Below, piece after piece: positions 36,802-44,532 of a stretch of 64,000 bases of DNA (positions are counted from its first letter, which is position 1; each line of letters opens with the position of its first letter). The notes below the pieces were generated by a model, which saw nothing but the letters and a program-made list of their open reading frames with translations, searched no databases and had not been told where the DNA came from. The stretch is from Sinorhizobium arboris LMG 14919. Lineage in GTDB: Bacteria; Pseudomonadota; Alphaproteobacteria; Rhizobiales; Rhizobiaceae. The position numbers and the translations under genes are program-made. The stretch spans positions 124,001 to 188,000 of the forward strand of contig NZ_ATYB01000008.1 in NCBI RefSeq assembly GCF_000427465.1, read 5' to 3'.

Positions 36802-37635
36802 TCACTGAGTGCTCTTCAGCACCTGATCGACGGCCTTGCGGATCAGTTCATCAACGTGACCGGTCGCGACCCTTTCCTCGAGGAATATGTTCACGACCTC
36901 GACATCGGCGGCTGACAATTGATGCGGCAGGCCGAAGGCAACGCCCTGCTTGGCCAGCGCCGGCTTCGGATTGATCGCCACGGCCCAATCGGGATTCGAT
37001 TGGGTGAAAAGCTGGTTGGTGTCCGAAGCATCGACGAGCATGTCTGCACGCCGGGAGACGACGGCCAGGCGCGTTTCATCGTTGCCCGGCAGGCGGAGGA
37101 TCGTTGCGTTCTTGACCGCAGCGGTGATCGCCTTGTCCTGGGCGGTGCCCGACATGACCGCCAGCGTCACGTCCTTCTTGTCGATGTCGGCAACCGATGT
37201 CGCGCCGGCCGGGATCTTTGGGTTCTCCTTATTGTAGGCGAGCGAGATCTGGTACTCCATCGCGGGAACAGAGAACTGCACGGCCATGGCGCGGGCCGGC
37301 GTCCTGTTCAGCGCGAGCGAGACATCCCATTTTCCCGCCTGCAGACCGGCGACGATGTTGTCCCAGGTCGTATCGACGAATTCCGGCTTGACCTTCAGCG
37401 TATCGGCGAATTCACGGCAGAGATCCGCGAAGAAGCCGGAATATTCGCCACTCGCCGGATCGCGCATGACATAGGGCGGAGCGACAGCCGCACCGCAGCG
37501 CAGGACGCCCGCCTTCTGCACGCCCTGCCAATAGCCTTCGGCGGTTTGGGCGGAAGCGGCCGTGCTGGAAAGACCGGTGATCAGGGCAAGCGCAGGCAGC
37601 GCCCGGAGTAAGGGCGAAAGCATCTTCGATAGCAT
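36802..37635 (-). CDS. amino acid ABC transporter substrate-binding protein
   Basis: 277 residues from ATG 37635, chosen because AGAGGA lies at good distance; ATG 37641 is two codons earlier. Signal peptide to about SAQTAEGYW (residue 29). Family 3 periplasmic binding protein: VQKAGVLRCGAAVAPPYVM, GFFADLCREFADTLKV, WDNIVAGLQAGKWDVSLALNRTPAR, AVMSGTAQDKAI and the C-terminal ELIRKAVDQVLKSTQ. It probably binds the imino acid degraded by the cluster. First gene of the minus-strand operon, transcribed from the region with the 20-bp repeats. Confidence 0.92.
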   Translation of the reverse strand: MLSKMLSPLLRALPALALITGLSSTAASAQTAEGYWQGVQKAGVLRCGAAVAPPYVMRDPASGEYSGFFADLCREFADTLKVKPEFVDTTWDNIVAGLQAGKWDVSLALNRTPARAMAVQFSVPAMEYQISLAYNKENPKIPAGATSVADIDKKDVTLAVMSGTAQDKAITAAVKNATILRLPGNDETRLAVVSRRADMLVDASDTNQLFTQSNPDWAVAINPKPALAKQGVAFGLPHQLSAADVEVVNIFLEERVATGHVDELIRKAVDQVLKSTQ

Positions 37636-37714
37636 CGTCATTTCCTCTGTTTGACGTGCGCGCCGTGCGCGCGGTTCCTCTCGTCGGCTTGGAGCCGATC
37701 TTCGCTGTTCTAGG

Positions 37715-37763
37715 TGTCGTCTCAGTGTCGACATGATAATTAATGTCGTCTCAGTGTCGACAT
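37715..37763. promoter_or_regulatory. two 20-bp direct repeats, probable GntR operators
   Basis: TGTCGTCTCAGTGTCGACAT occurs at 37715-37734 and again at 37744-37763, an exact repeat with a 29-bp period. Each copy ends in the palindrome TGTCGACA. They sit between the transporter operon (minus) and the gntR gene (plus), 80-130 bp from either start. A shorter related piece (ACATTGTCTT) follows at 37781. Very likely the binding sites of the adjacent regulator. Confidence 0.75.
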
Positions 37764-37839
37764 TGTCAAGTGGAAAATCTACATTGTCTTGGCGGGTGCA
37801 TTCTGGCGTTATGAGCTGGATGATGGGAAAGGGACGTAA

Positions 37840-38559
37840 GTGTCTGACGAAACAGAAACCAAGCGGGCCAAGGGCACCGGGTGGAAAAGTGTCTATGAGA
37901 CGCTCAGGAACGAAATACTCGCGCTGACGCTCGCCCCCGGTCAGCTTCTCGACGAGAACTCGCTCGCGGAGCGGTTCGACATGTCCCGCTCACCGGTGCG
38001 CGAGGCGCTGATCCGGCTCGCCGGCGAGGACCTCGTCGTAACGCTCTCGAACCGCAGCACGATCGTCGCGCCGATCGAGGTCGCGACCTTTCCGAAATAT
38101 GTCGAAGCGCTGGACATCGCGCAGCGGATGAATACCCGGCTTGCGGCGGAACTGCGCACCGAGGCGGACCTTAAGGCGATCACCAAGCGTCAGAAGGAAT
38201 TCGAAGCGGCCGTGAAGACCGGCAATCACCTGCAGATGTCGGAAGCGAACAAGCAGTTCCACATGGCCATCGCCCGCGCCGGCAAGAACCCCTATCTGGC
38301 CTCGTTCTACGAGCGGCTGCTCAATCAGGGCCAGCGCATGCTCCATCTGCACTTCGAATATCTGGAGCGGACGCATGAAGGCTATCTCCTGACCGACGAG
38401 CACAATCAGATGCTTGAGGCGATCCGTGCGAAGAATGTCGACCTTGCCGACGAGTTGGCCCATGCCCATACGCGCCAGTTCCAGCAGAACTTCATGGATT
38501 TCATGCGCGAAAACTACACGACCGACGTCTCTCTCGCCCGACGGAAGGCTGCCGAGTAG
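37840..38559 (+). CDS. GntR-family (FCD) regulator of the hydroxyproline-like cluster
   Basis: 239 residues from GTG 37840. Winged helix with VYETLRNEILALTLAPGQLLDE, SLAERFDMSRSPVREALIRL and LVVTLSNRSTIVAP, then an FCD domain (EALDIAQRMNTRLAA, MSEANKQFHMAIARAGKNPYL, THEGYLLTDEHNQMLEAI) with His residues that may bind a metal. Divergent from the amino acid transporter operon and next to the direct repeats, so it is most likely the local repressor of imino acid uptake and breakdown. Confidence 0.9.
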   Translation: MSDETETKRAKGTGWKSVYETLRNEILALTLAPGQLLDENSLAERFDMSRSPVREALIRLAGEDLVVTLSNRSTIVAPIEVATFPKYVEALDIAQRMNTRLAAELRTEADLKAITKRQKEFEAAVKTGNHLQMSEANKQFHMAIARAGKNPYLASFYERLLNQGQRMLHLHFEYLERTHEGYLLTDEHNQMLEAIRAKNVDLADELAHAHTRQFQQNFMDFMRENYTTDVSLARRKAAE

Positions 38560-38712
38560 TTTCCTCGGCTCGCCTCGTGTGAAGCAGCGATCGGCGAACC
38601 GGCATTCGAGCTCGTCCGGCACAGGCCGCCCGCAATCGGTAGCGGTAACCGGGTCGGCCTTCCAGGGATCAGCGATCCGGAATTTAGTCATCCCGCAACG
38701 TGGGAGGGATGC

Positions 38713-39711
38713 TCACGCAGCCGCCTCGTTTGGTGTGGCCTGCCGGTTCTGGGCCGGAGGTGTTCCATAGACCCAGAAGGAGTCCGGCACCGGCGAGCCG
38801 CTCCAGACCACGCCATCGGCGATTTTGGATGCCTCCCATACCACTGTCCTCCAGGCCGGGTCGAAGATCATATAGCCGGGATCACCCATGACCTCGACGC
38901 GGTTGCCTCCCGGTTCCAGCATGTAGAGGAACGTCGCCCCGCCGATGCCGTGCCGGCCCGGTCCATGCTCGATCGAAATGCCGGCTTCTTTTGCCAGCTC
39001 CGCCAGGTCGAAGAGATGCTGCACTGAGATATAGTGGAAACAGACGTGGTGGAAGCGTCCGCGCATCTCCGTCGGCTCCGGCACAATTGCGATGTCGTGC
39101 GACAGGTTCGTCACGCTGAGCCAGCTCGCGATCACCGGTCCCCCATCGTCACCGACGACCCGCTCACGCTCGCGGAAGCCCAGCACGTCGACCATGAAGT
39201 CGCGGCACACCCCGGTGTTGGCGGCCATCACGTTCAGGTGATCGATACGGCGAACCGGAACGCCGTTCGGCGGACGTTTTTGCGGCCGGTTGTGCAATGG
39301 CGTTTCCTGCCCGGATGGCACGGTGACATAGTCGACATCCCACAGCAGCTCCATCGGGTGCCCCTCGGGTGTTTCGAAGCTGAAGGCACGGCCATGGCCG
39401 ACATCGCCGTCGATCCAGCCTCGCCCGAGCCCGGCGGCCTCGATCGCCGCAACACGGCGTTCCAGAGCCTGCGGGCTGCGTGTCCGCCAGGCAACGTGCC
39501 CGAGGCCGGCATGCTGCGCCTCTGTCACCTTCAGCGAGTGATGATACTGCTCCTCGTAGCCGCGCAGATAGGCCGACCGGTCGTGCCGCTCGGTTTCCTG
39601 CATGCCCATGAGATCTTTGAAAAAGTACAATGTCCCATCAAAATCGGGCGTCAGCAGTTCGACATGCGCGAGCTGGGCGACATCGAAGATGGGTTCGGAG
39701 AAGGTGCTCAT
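38713..39711 (-). CDS. two-domain VOC protein, extradiol (catechol 2,3-) dioxygenase type
   Basis: 332 residues from ATG 39711 (AGGAGTG upstream). Two vicinal-oxygen-chelate modules: the first around AHVELLTPDFDGTLYFFKDLMG, the second with the probable iron ligands His in RRIDHLNVM, His in RFHHVCFHY and Glu in GNRVEVMG. Length and layout fit class I extradiol dioxygenases. The substrate could be a catechol. No other aromatic-degradation gene is nearby, so a role outside a full pathway is possible. Divergent from a LacI regulator with palindromic operators between. Confidence 0.85.
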   Translation of the reverse strand: MSTFSEPIFDVAQLAHVELLTPDFDGTLYFFKDLMGMQETERHDRSAYLRGYEEQYHHSLKVTEAQHAGLGHVAWRTRSPQALERRVAAIEAAGLGRGWIDGDVGHGRAFSFETPEGHPMELLWDVDYVTVPSGQETPLHNRPQKRPPNGVPVRRIDHLNVMAANTGVCRDFMVDVLGFRERERVVGDDGGPVIASWLSVTNLSHDIAIVPEPTEMRGRFHHVCFHYISVQHLFDLAELAKEAGISIEHGPGRHGIGGATFLYMLEPGGNRVEVMGDPGYMIFDPAWRTVVWEASKIADGVVWSGSPVPDSFWVYGTPPAQNRQATPNEAAA

Positions 39712-39950
39712 GACGACACTCCTGATGAAGGGGCCACGTTGAAGGGAATGCACTTCTGACTTCACAAAGCGCTCGCGCGCCGATCTGCAGCCGCTGGCTT
39801 GGCGTCGGTCAGCCGTCACGCCGGCGGCCACCACTCGTCAATCTCCGTTGCTCCGATCGTCGCCCGTCCGCGCAATTCCTGCATCGGGCGACGGGTCAGG
39901 CGCGGCACGAACGAGCCGAAAGCGCAGTCAAACGCGCCGCATGCAAAAAA

Positions 39951-40021
39951 TTGGAGCGCTCCAAAGCGCCATATTCATGATAATTTTATGCTACACTAAC
40001 AAAAAACTTGGAGCGCTCCAA
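39951..40021. promoter_or_regulatory. two identical 14-bp LacI-type operators
   Basis: TTGGAGCGCTCCAA, a perfect palindrome of the LacI kind, occurs at 39951-39964 and 40008-40021, centres 57 bp apart. Between them is an AT-rich promoter-like stretch with TTTATGCTACACT. The 346-bp gap 39712-40057 otherwise holds no gene. One or both divergent genes should be repressed by the LacI protein, perhaps with looping. Confidence 0.82.
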
Positions 40022-40057
40022 GATATGATCTGCAGAAAGCGAACGAGTGGATCACAA

Positions 40058-41092
40058 ATGCCAACGCTAGCCGATGTGGGCAGGGTCGCCGGAGTATCTC
40101 GCGGCACTGTCTCAAACGTCTTCAACCATCCCGAACTGGTGAAACCTGCCCTACGCGCCCGCGTAGAGGCGGCGGCACGTCAACTCGGATACGATGGTCC
40201 AAACCCCAGGGGGCGGGTGCTCCGTGACGGCAAGGTCAACGCCATCGGCGTCGTACCGGCGGGCAGCTGGGGTGTTGTCGACTCACTTGGAAATCCTGTC
40301 TTCCGGCAGTTCTTGCTCGGCATTGGCGAGGTTTGCGACGAAGTCGGCGCGAACCTCGTCATCATTCCAGACAAGATGGGGAACGGTGGCATCAGAACCG
40401 CACTGGTGGACGGCTTCATTCTCAGCCGAATTGAGCACCTTGCAGAGATCGAGTCGGCGCGGCTTCGCCAGCTTCCCTTCGCCGTCATGGATGTCGACCC
40501 CGGGCCGGACGTCAGTTCGGTCCGCGTGGACGCCCGCGCCGGCTGCTTTGCCGCGGGGCAGCATCTCACCAGTCTCGGCCACCGCCGGTTCGGCATCATC
40601 TCGTTCCTTCGGGACTTCGGCCCGCCGCGGTTCTACCCACCGGGCCGTCCCCGGGGCCTCGAGGTAGCGGGAATGCCGCTCGATCAGGAGAAATTGCGCG
40701 GCTATGCCGACGCGCTCGCTGAGGTCGGCATCGCGATTGACGACGTGCCGATCGTGCAAGCGCATCCTTGGGAGCGGGAAGCCGCAAGGATGATGCTCGA
40801 CGTAGCGCCCGACGCGACTGCAATACTCTCGATGTCGGCCATGCAAGGGATCGCCATAATGGAGGAAGCCCGTCGCCGTGGCCGCTCCGTGCCCGGTGAC
40901 CTTTCCGTCGTCGGCTTCAACGACATACCCGAAGCGGCGCAGGCCGATCCGCCGCTTACGACGGTCGATGGTTTGGGCACCGAGAAAGGCCGGGTTGCGG
41001 CCCGGATCGTCTTCGAGGGCGGCCCGCCGCGATGCGAACTTCTGCAGACCAGGCTGCTGGTGCGATCGTCGACCGCGCCGCCATTGCGGTGA
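40058..41092 (+). CDS. LacI-family repressor
   Basis: 344 residues from ATG 40058; an in-frame ATG at 40025 would start almost inside the second operator. HTH and hinge: TLADVGRVAGVSRGTVSNVFNHPELVKPALRARV (split over residues 3-36) and AARQLGYDGPNPRGRVLR. A periplasmic-binding-like sensor follows: AIGVVPAG, GFILSRIE, GQHLTSLGHRRFGIIS, ILSMSAMQGIAIMEEA, LSVVGFNDIPEA, LTTVDG. Repressor of itself and probably the VOC gene through the two palindromes. Ligand unknown. Confidence 0.92.
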   Translation: MPTLADVGRVAGVSRGTVSNVFNHPELVKPALRARVEAAARQLGYDGPNPRGRVLRDGKVNAIGVVPAGSWGVVDSLGNPVFRQFLLGIGEVCDEVGANLVIIPDKMGNGGIRTALVDGFILSRIEHLAEIESARLRQLPFAVMDVDPGPDVSSVRVDARAGCFAAGQHLTSLGHRRFGIISFLRDFGPPRFYPPGRPRGLEVAGMPLDQEKLRGYADALAEVGIAIDDVPIVQAHPWEREAARMMLDVAPDATAILSMSAMQGIAIMEEARRRGRSVPGDLSVVGFNDIPEAAQADPPLTTVDGLGTEKGRVAARIVFEGGPPRCELLQTRLLVRSSTAPPLR

Positions 41093-41251
41093 GCCTGCAT
41101 CTTCACGACCGCCATGGCGTATTCGCGCAGCCTGTGCAGCCATAGACATTGTAACCGAAGGTAACTATAGTCGGGAATTACTACTATAAATGGTCAATAA
41201 GGCTGTCCTTTATTCTCGGGAATGCCTCACTTTGAGGGGGAGGATTGCGAG

Positions 41252-41785
41252 ATGGCAAATCAGAGACACAATGATCAATTGCGCGCCCATGCCCTGCTGG
41301 GTCGCTTGCTTGAAGTCGGCACAAACGTTCGAGCATTGCGAGGCTATATTGGCCCAGATAAAGGTGACGGCCGGATAAGGCTGTACCCGTCGTTGGGAGA
41401 CCTTGGTTTCAGTATCGAAATAGATAGTAGCGACATTGTTGCGTCGGCCGCTGCTCCGGAATCGCTATTGCCGTACGGCGGCTCGACGATTTGGGTTAAG
41501 CCCGACGCAGAGCTGGTATGCCATGGCGACCGGGTCAACACAGTGTCAGCCCGGCGCCCGCGGGGAGCCGGCGCTGTGACCGTGTCGGCTACCAATGTCG
41601 ACCAGACACAAACTGCGGCGGGACGTCTGGTTGAGGTGCAGGCGGGCCGGTTAAACATTCAGTTGCGACCGCGCGTAATGAGTACCTGCGCGTCGTGCTC
41701 CTGCTCAAGCTGCGAACCACATCCCGGTTGCACGTCGACATGCAACCAGGTGGTGGCGGCGCGCTCAATCGGGATCGGACCGTGA
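41252..41785 (+). CDS. small protein with Cys-rich tail, possible modified-peptide precursor
   Basis: 177 residues from ATG 41252 with a strong GAGGGGGAGG upstream. I do not recognise the family. Residues 1-140 look like a folded leader domain (RLYPSLGDLGFSIEI, LLPYGGSTIWVKPDAELVCHGD). The tail, residues 146-164, has six cysteines in 19 residues with the pattern CxxCxCxxCx5Cx3C, followed by NQVVAARSIGIGP. There is no signal peptide. Codon use is less GC-biased than the flanking operons. It is coupled by a GTGA overlap to the next gene. Leader plus Cys-rich core would suit a RiPP precursor or a metal-binding peptide; this is inference. Confidence 0.7.
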   Translation: MANQRHNDQLRAHALLGRLLEVGTNVRALRGYIGPDKGDGRIRLYPSLGDLGFSIEIDSSDIVASAAAPESLLPYGGSTIWVKPDAELVCHGDRVNTVSARRPRGAGAVTVSATNVDQTQTAAGRLVEVQAGRLNIQLRPRVMSTCASCSCSSCEPHPGCTSTCNQVVAARSIGIGP

Positions 41786-42480
41786 GTGGCTCGCCGGAAA
41801 CACTTGGCTCACAGGCGGAAAACGAGGCGCTGGCGAACTACGAGCTTGCCCTGCGTTTCGAGGCCCCTTACTTGCTCGAAAAGCTGGTCAAAGATCGAAT
41901 TGTCGATTCTGCTGAAGAGGGAGAGGCGCTATTCACTGAGGCGAAGAAGTTTCTCGTTTTATCATTCACGGATACGGGCGTGTCGTGGAATATGTACTCT
42001 ACGCGCGTCGATGAAGTCTGGCATCAGTTTATTTTATACACCAGCCAGTACGCCGAATTTTGCCACCGGTTTTTCGGACAGTACCTTCACCACAACCCGA
42101 GCAATGCACCCGAGGCACCGGGACGTCCGGAACTCAAGCCGTCCACGTTCGAGGGGTTTCGCGCGCGCTACGAATCCTTGTTCGGCGAACCGCTACCCGA
42201 GATCTGGCTCGATAGTCGATCGGTGTCGCTGTCGCGTCGTGTGATCAACGACAACGCGGGTCTCGCGCAAGTGTCGGCCGAGAACGGAATGGCAAGTCTT
42301 GTGGGGCCGGGTGGCAGAATCGACGTTGTCGTCAACGACATTGCGCGGGACGCGTTGGAATTCATTTCCCGCACCGGTGCCTTCTACGTTCGCGAGCTGC
42401 CAGGTGACCTCACCGATGACGAGAAGGTTGGTCTGGTCGCGACACTCGTCGAGCACCGCGTTTTGCGAGCAGCACCCTAG
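41782..42480 (+). CDS. uncharacterised protein, WHxx...FCxxxFG...HH motif plus RRE-like C-terminus
   Basis: 232 residues from GTG 41782, overlapping the previous stop by 4 nt. A conserved-looking core VDEVWHQFILYTSQYAEFC then FFGQYLHHNP (residues 76-106) resembles the DxxWHxHIL...YxxFC...FGxxxHH pattern of glycine-rich-domain-type proteins, with His81, Cys94 and His103-His104 as possible metal ligands. The C-terminal 60 residues (IDVVVNDIARDALEFISRTG, ELPGDLTDDEKVGLVATLVEHRVL) read like a PqqD-type winged-helix RiPP recognition element, by eye only. Coupling to the Cys-rich gene argues for a shared job. Confidence 0.65.
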   Translation: MSGSPETLGSQAENEALANYELALRFEAPYLLEKLVKDRIVDSAEEGEALFTEAKKFLVLSFTDTGVSWNMYSTRVDEVWHQFILYTSQYAEFCHRFFGQYLHHNPSNAPEAPGRPELKPSTFEGFRARYESLFGEPLPEIWLDSRSVSLSRRVINDNAGLAQVSAENGMASLVGPGGRIDVVVNDIARDALEFISRTGAFYVRELPGDLTDDEKVGLVATLVEHRVLRAAP

Positions 42481-42498
42481 ATAGCGAAGGGTTGTTCC

Positions 42499-43587
42499 TC
42501 ACCACCGCTCGAGCAGCTCTTCCAGAGGAAACGCAATACCGACGCGCGCCCACTGGTCCGCGACGCGCAACAGCGCCGGTTCTGCCCGCGCTACCCATCC
42601 AGGATGGCGGTCGCGCTGATCGTAGACCCGGAACTCCTCGACATCATGGCCCGACGATCCCAAGAGTTCGGCATTACGCCGAGCCTCTCGCATGAAACGC
42701 TCGGCGCCATAGGCCACCACTCGATAGCGGCGGGTGAGGTTGTAGCCACCCATTGCCAAACGCACATGGTAGTCTTCCCAGTAACGCAAATACGCGTCGA
42801 AGTAGTCCATGTCAGCGACCTCCACGTCGCTGAAGCCGGCGCTGATCAAATCCCGTGCCCACAGTCGCTCGATGTTTCCGCGCTGAACGAACCGACCATC
42901 GGTCGGCAGGCCTCCCGCCGTTTCGAACGTAGAGATGCACGCCGGGACGGGGTGGCGGATTGTGATGATGCCTTCTCCACCGAGACCGAGAACAGATTGG
43001 AACAGGCCCGCCGCATACGCGGCTTTCGTCGCCTTCTTCGGAACCACGACGTAATCGCCCCGATCAGCGGCGGTGAAAAACAATTCCACCATGGCGAGAT
43101 ACTCGGCCATGGTGTGCAAGCTCTCGATCCATGTGTTACCCGAACGATCGAATCGCCAGGGTGCGGCCTCTGGAAACCCGTCATGCGCGAGCACCGCCGG
43201 CACACGAGCGGGATCGTATCCGAGCGCGCGAAACAGTTCCTTGGTCAGATATTTGCCTCCGCTGCGCGGAGCGCCGACGACGAGCACGAAACGGAACCGT
43301 TGCTGCACAGCGCGGATTGCATCAACATCCCCGATAAGCAGTGCCACGAACAATTCATATGCCCTGCCAAGATGACGCATACCGGCGTCATTATCGACAA
43401 TCCGCCGCCGCAATTGATGCGACGCGCTGGGTGACAACCGACGACCGAGTCGTTCGGGCCGTTCTTGCCCGTATATGGCCCAACTCGACCCATCAAATTC
43501 ACCGCCGGCGAGCCACGCGTCGATGAATCGCAGGAATTGCTCCGATGGAGGCATGTGCGAGTCGGTCAGGGTGATACGCACGCTCAT
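42499..43587 (-). CDS. sulfotransferase-like protein
   Basis: 362 residues from ATG 43587 (GGAGGT upstream). Residues 1-110 are an unassigned helical region (HLGRAYELFVALLIGDVDAIRAV). A PAPS-binding-type loop follows, FVLVVGAPRSGGKYLTKEL (about 121-139), then VVVPKKATKAAYA, and ITIRHPVPACISTFETAGG as a probable 3'-phosphosulfate region. This fits the sulfotransferase superfamily; a different P-loop transferase is not excluded. It is convergent with the Cys-rich protein pair (18 bp between stops) and divergent from the methyltransferase gene. Confidence 0.72.
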   Translation of the reverse strand: MSVRITLTDSHMPPSEQFLRFIDAWLAGGEFDGSSWAIYGQERPERLGRRLSPSASHQLRRRIVDNDAGMRHLGRAYELFVALLIGDVDAIRAVQQRFRFVLVVGAPRSGGKYLTKELFRALGYDPARVPAVLAHDGFPEAAPWRFDRSGNTWIESLHTMAEYLAMVELFFTAADRGDYVVVPKKATKAAYAAGLFQSVLGLGGEGIITIRHPVPACISTFETAGGLPTDGRFVQRGNIERLWARDLISAGFSDVEVADMDYFDAYLRYWEDYHVRLAMGGYNLTRRYRVVAYGAERFMREARRNAELLGSSGHDVEEFRVYDQRDRHPGWVARAEPALLRVADQWARVGIAFPLEELLERW

Positions 43588-43684
43588 CGGACCTCCGTAG
43601 ACTGTCACCGGGGGCCGATTGCCAACTGACCAAGCCCGCACCACATGCTAGCTTAGGTTTCACCGCGTCGCGAAGGAAATCGGC

Positions 43685-44320
43685 ATGTCTGAATCGCGTT
43701 ACGGCCCGGAGTTTTGGCGCGCCATTTGGGCGAACGGTGGGGCCGCATTTACCGCTGGCGAACGAGGGCAACTACTCGCCACGCATTGGCCCGAACTCGA
43801 AGTGCCGCCCGAGTGCAAGGTTTTGGTGCCAATGTCGGGGAAATCGCCCGACCTGGCTTGGCTGGCTTCCCATAAATTCGAGGTCGTCGGCGTCGAGATT
43901 TCGCCGATCGCCTGCGAAGCCTTCTTTGCCGAGCACCAAATCGCGGCTGACTGTACGGCTGTCGGGGCTTTCATGCGTTGGCGAGGCGGCGGAGTCACCA
44001 TTCTTCAGGGGGACTTCTTCGACTTGGACGGAACATATGCTGCTGCGCTCGACCGGGGTGCTCTCGTCGCACTGCCGCCACAGGACCGACGCCGCTACGC
44101 CCGGCATTTGAGGAGCCTCCTGGAGCCGGGCGGCGTGCTGCTGCTGGTAACTGTCGAATACGACCCCATGCGCAGGTCCGGTCCACCATTCCCAGTGTTT
44201 CCCGACGAGATTCGCCAGGTGTTTCCCGGTGCGGTCGAACGGTCACGCCGGCCACTCCGCAGGGCACGCTGGACCGCGGTCGGCGGTGCTGACGCCGTGG
44301 TCTGGGCGATGAGGGTTTAA
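43685..44320 (+). CDS. thiopurine S-methyltransferase family protein
   Basis: 211 residues. TPMT fold: FWRAIWANGGAAFTAG (family: W...W..g...FH), VLVPMSGKSPDLAWLASHKFEVVGVEISPIACEAFF as the SAM-binding half (split by the motif MSGKSPDL), LQGDFFDL, LDRGALVALPPQDRRRYA, and LLLVTVEYDP. The usual FH of the N-terminal motif is replaced by FT. TPMT relatives methylate thiols, selenite or tellurite. AAGGAA precedes ATG 43685. Placed 97 bp from the sulfotransferase start, divergent. Thiol methylation would fit a Cys-rich substrate next door, as inference. Confidence 0.85.
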   Translation: MSESRYGPEFWRAIWANGGAAFTAGERGQLLATHWPELEVPPECKVLVPMSGKSPDLAWLASHKFEVVGVEISPIACEAFFAEHQIAADCTAVGAFMRWRGGGVTILQGDFFDLDGTYAAALDRGALVALPPQDRRRYARHLRSLLEPGGVLLLVTVEYDPMRRSGPPFPVFPDEIRQVFPGAVERSRRPLRRARWTAVGGADAVVWAMRV

Positions 44321-44447
44321 TCCGCCAAATGTCGCCGGTGCTCGTAGCGGCAGACGGGTGGCTACATTGCCGATACGGTCGAGGCCACGTGAACCGACAT
44401 CGCCTGTCGTGGCAATCAACCATGCTGCCGCCGACTGTTGTTGCAAA

Positions 44448-44459
44448 CTATCATGATAG
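44448..44459. promoter_or_regulatory. 12-bp palindrome upstream of the dipeptide-type ABC operon
   Basis: CTATCATGATAG is a perfect palindrome 74 bp before the binding-protein start, inside an AT-rich stretch. Possible operator for the GntR regulator that ends the same operon (49722-50504). Confidence 0.5.
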
Positions 44460-44532
44460 ATTATTGCATGCTGTAGATTTATAGTTATAAATAGCGCTTG
44501 CGAACTGAAGCCAAATCGAAAGGATCTTCCCC

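Noticed and set aside
36697..37611. plus-strand frames across the amino acid binding-protein gene
   Set aside because: Shadows of the minus-strand gene, whose signal peptide and family motifs are clear.
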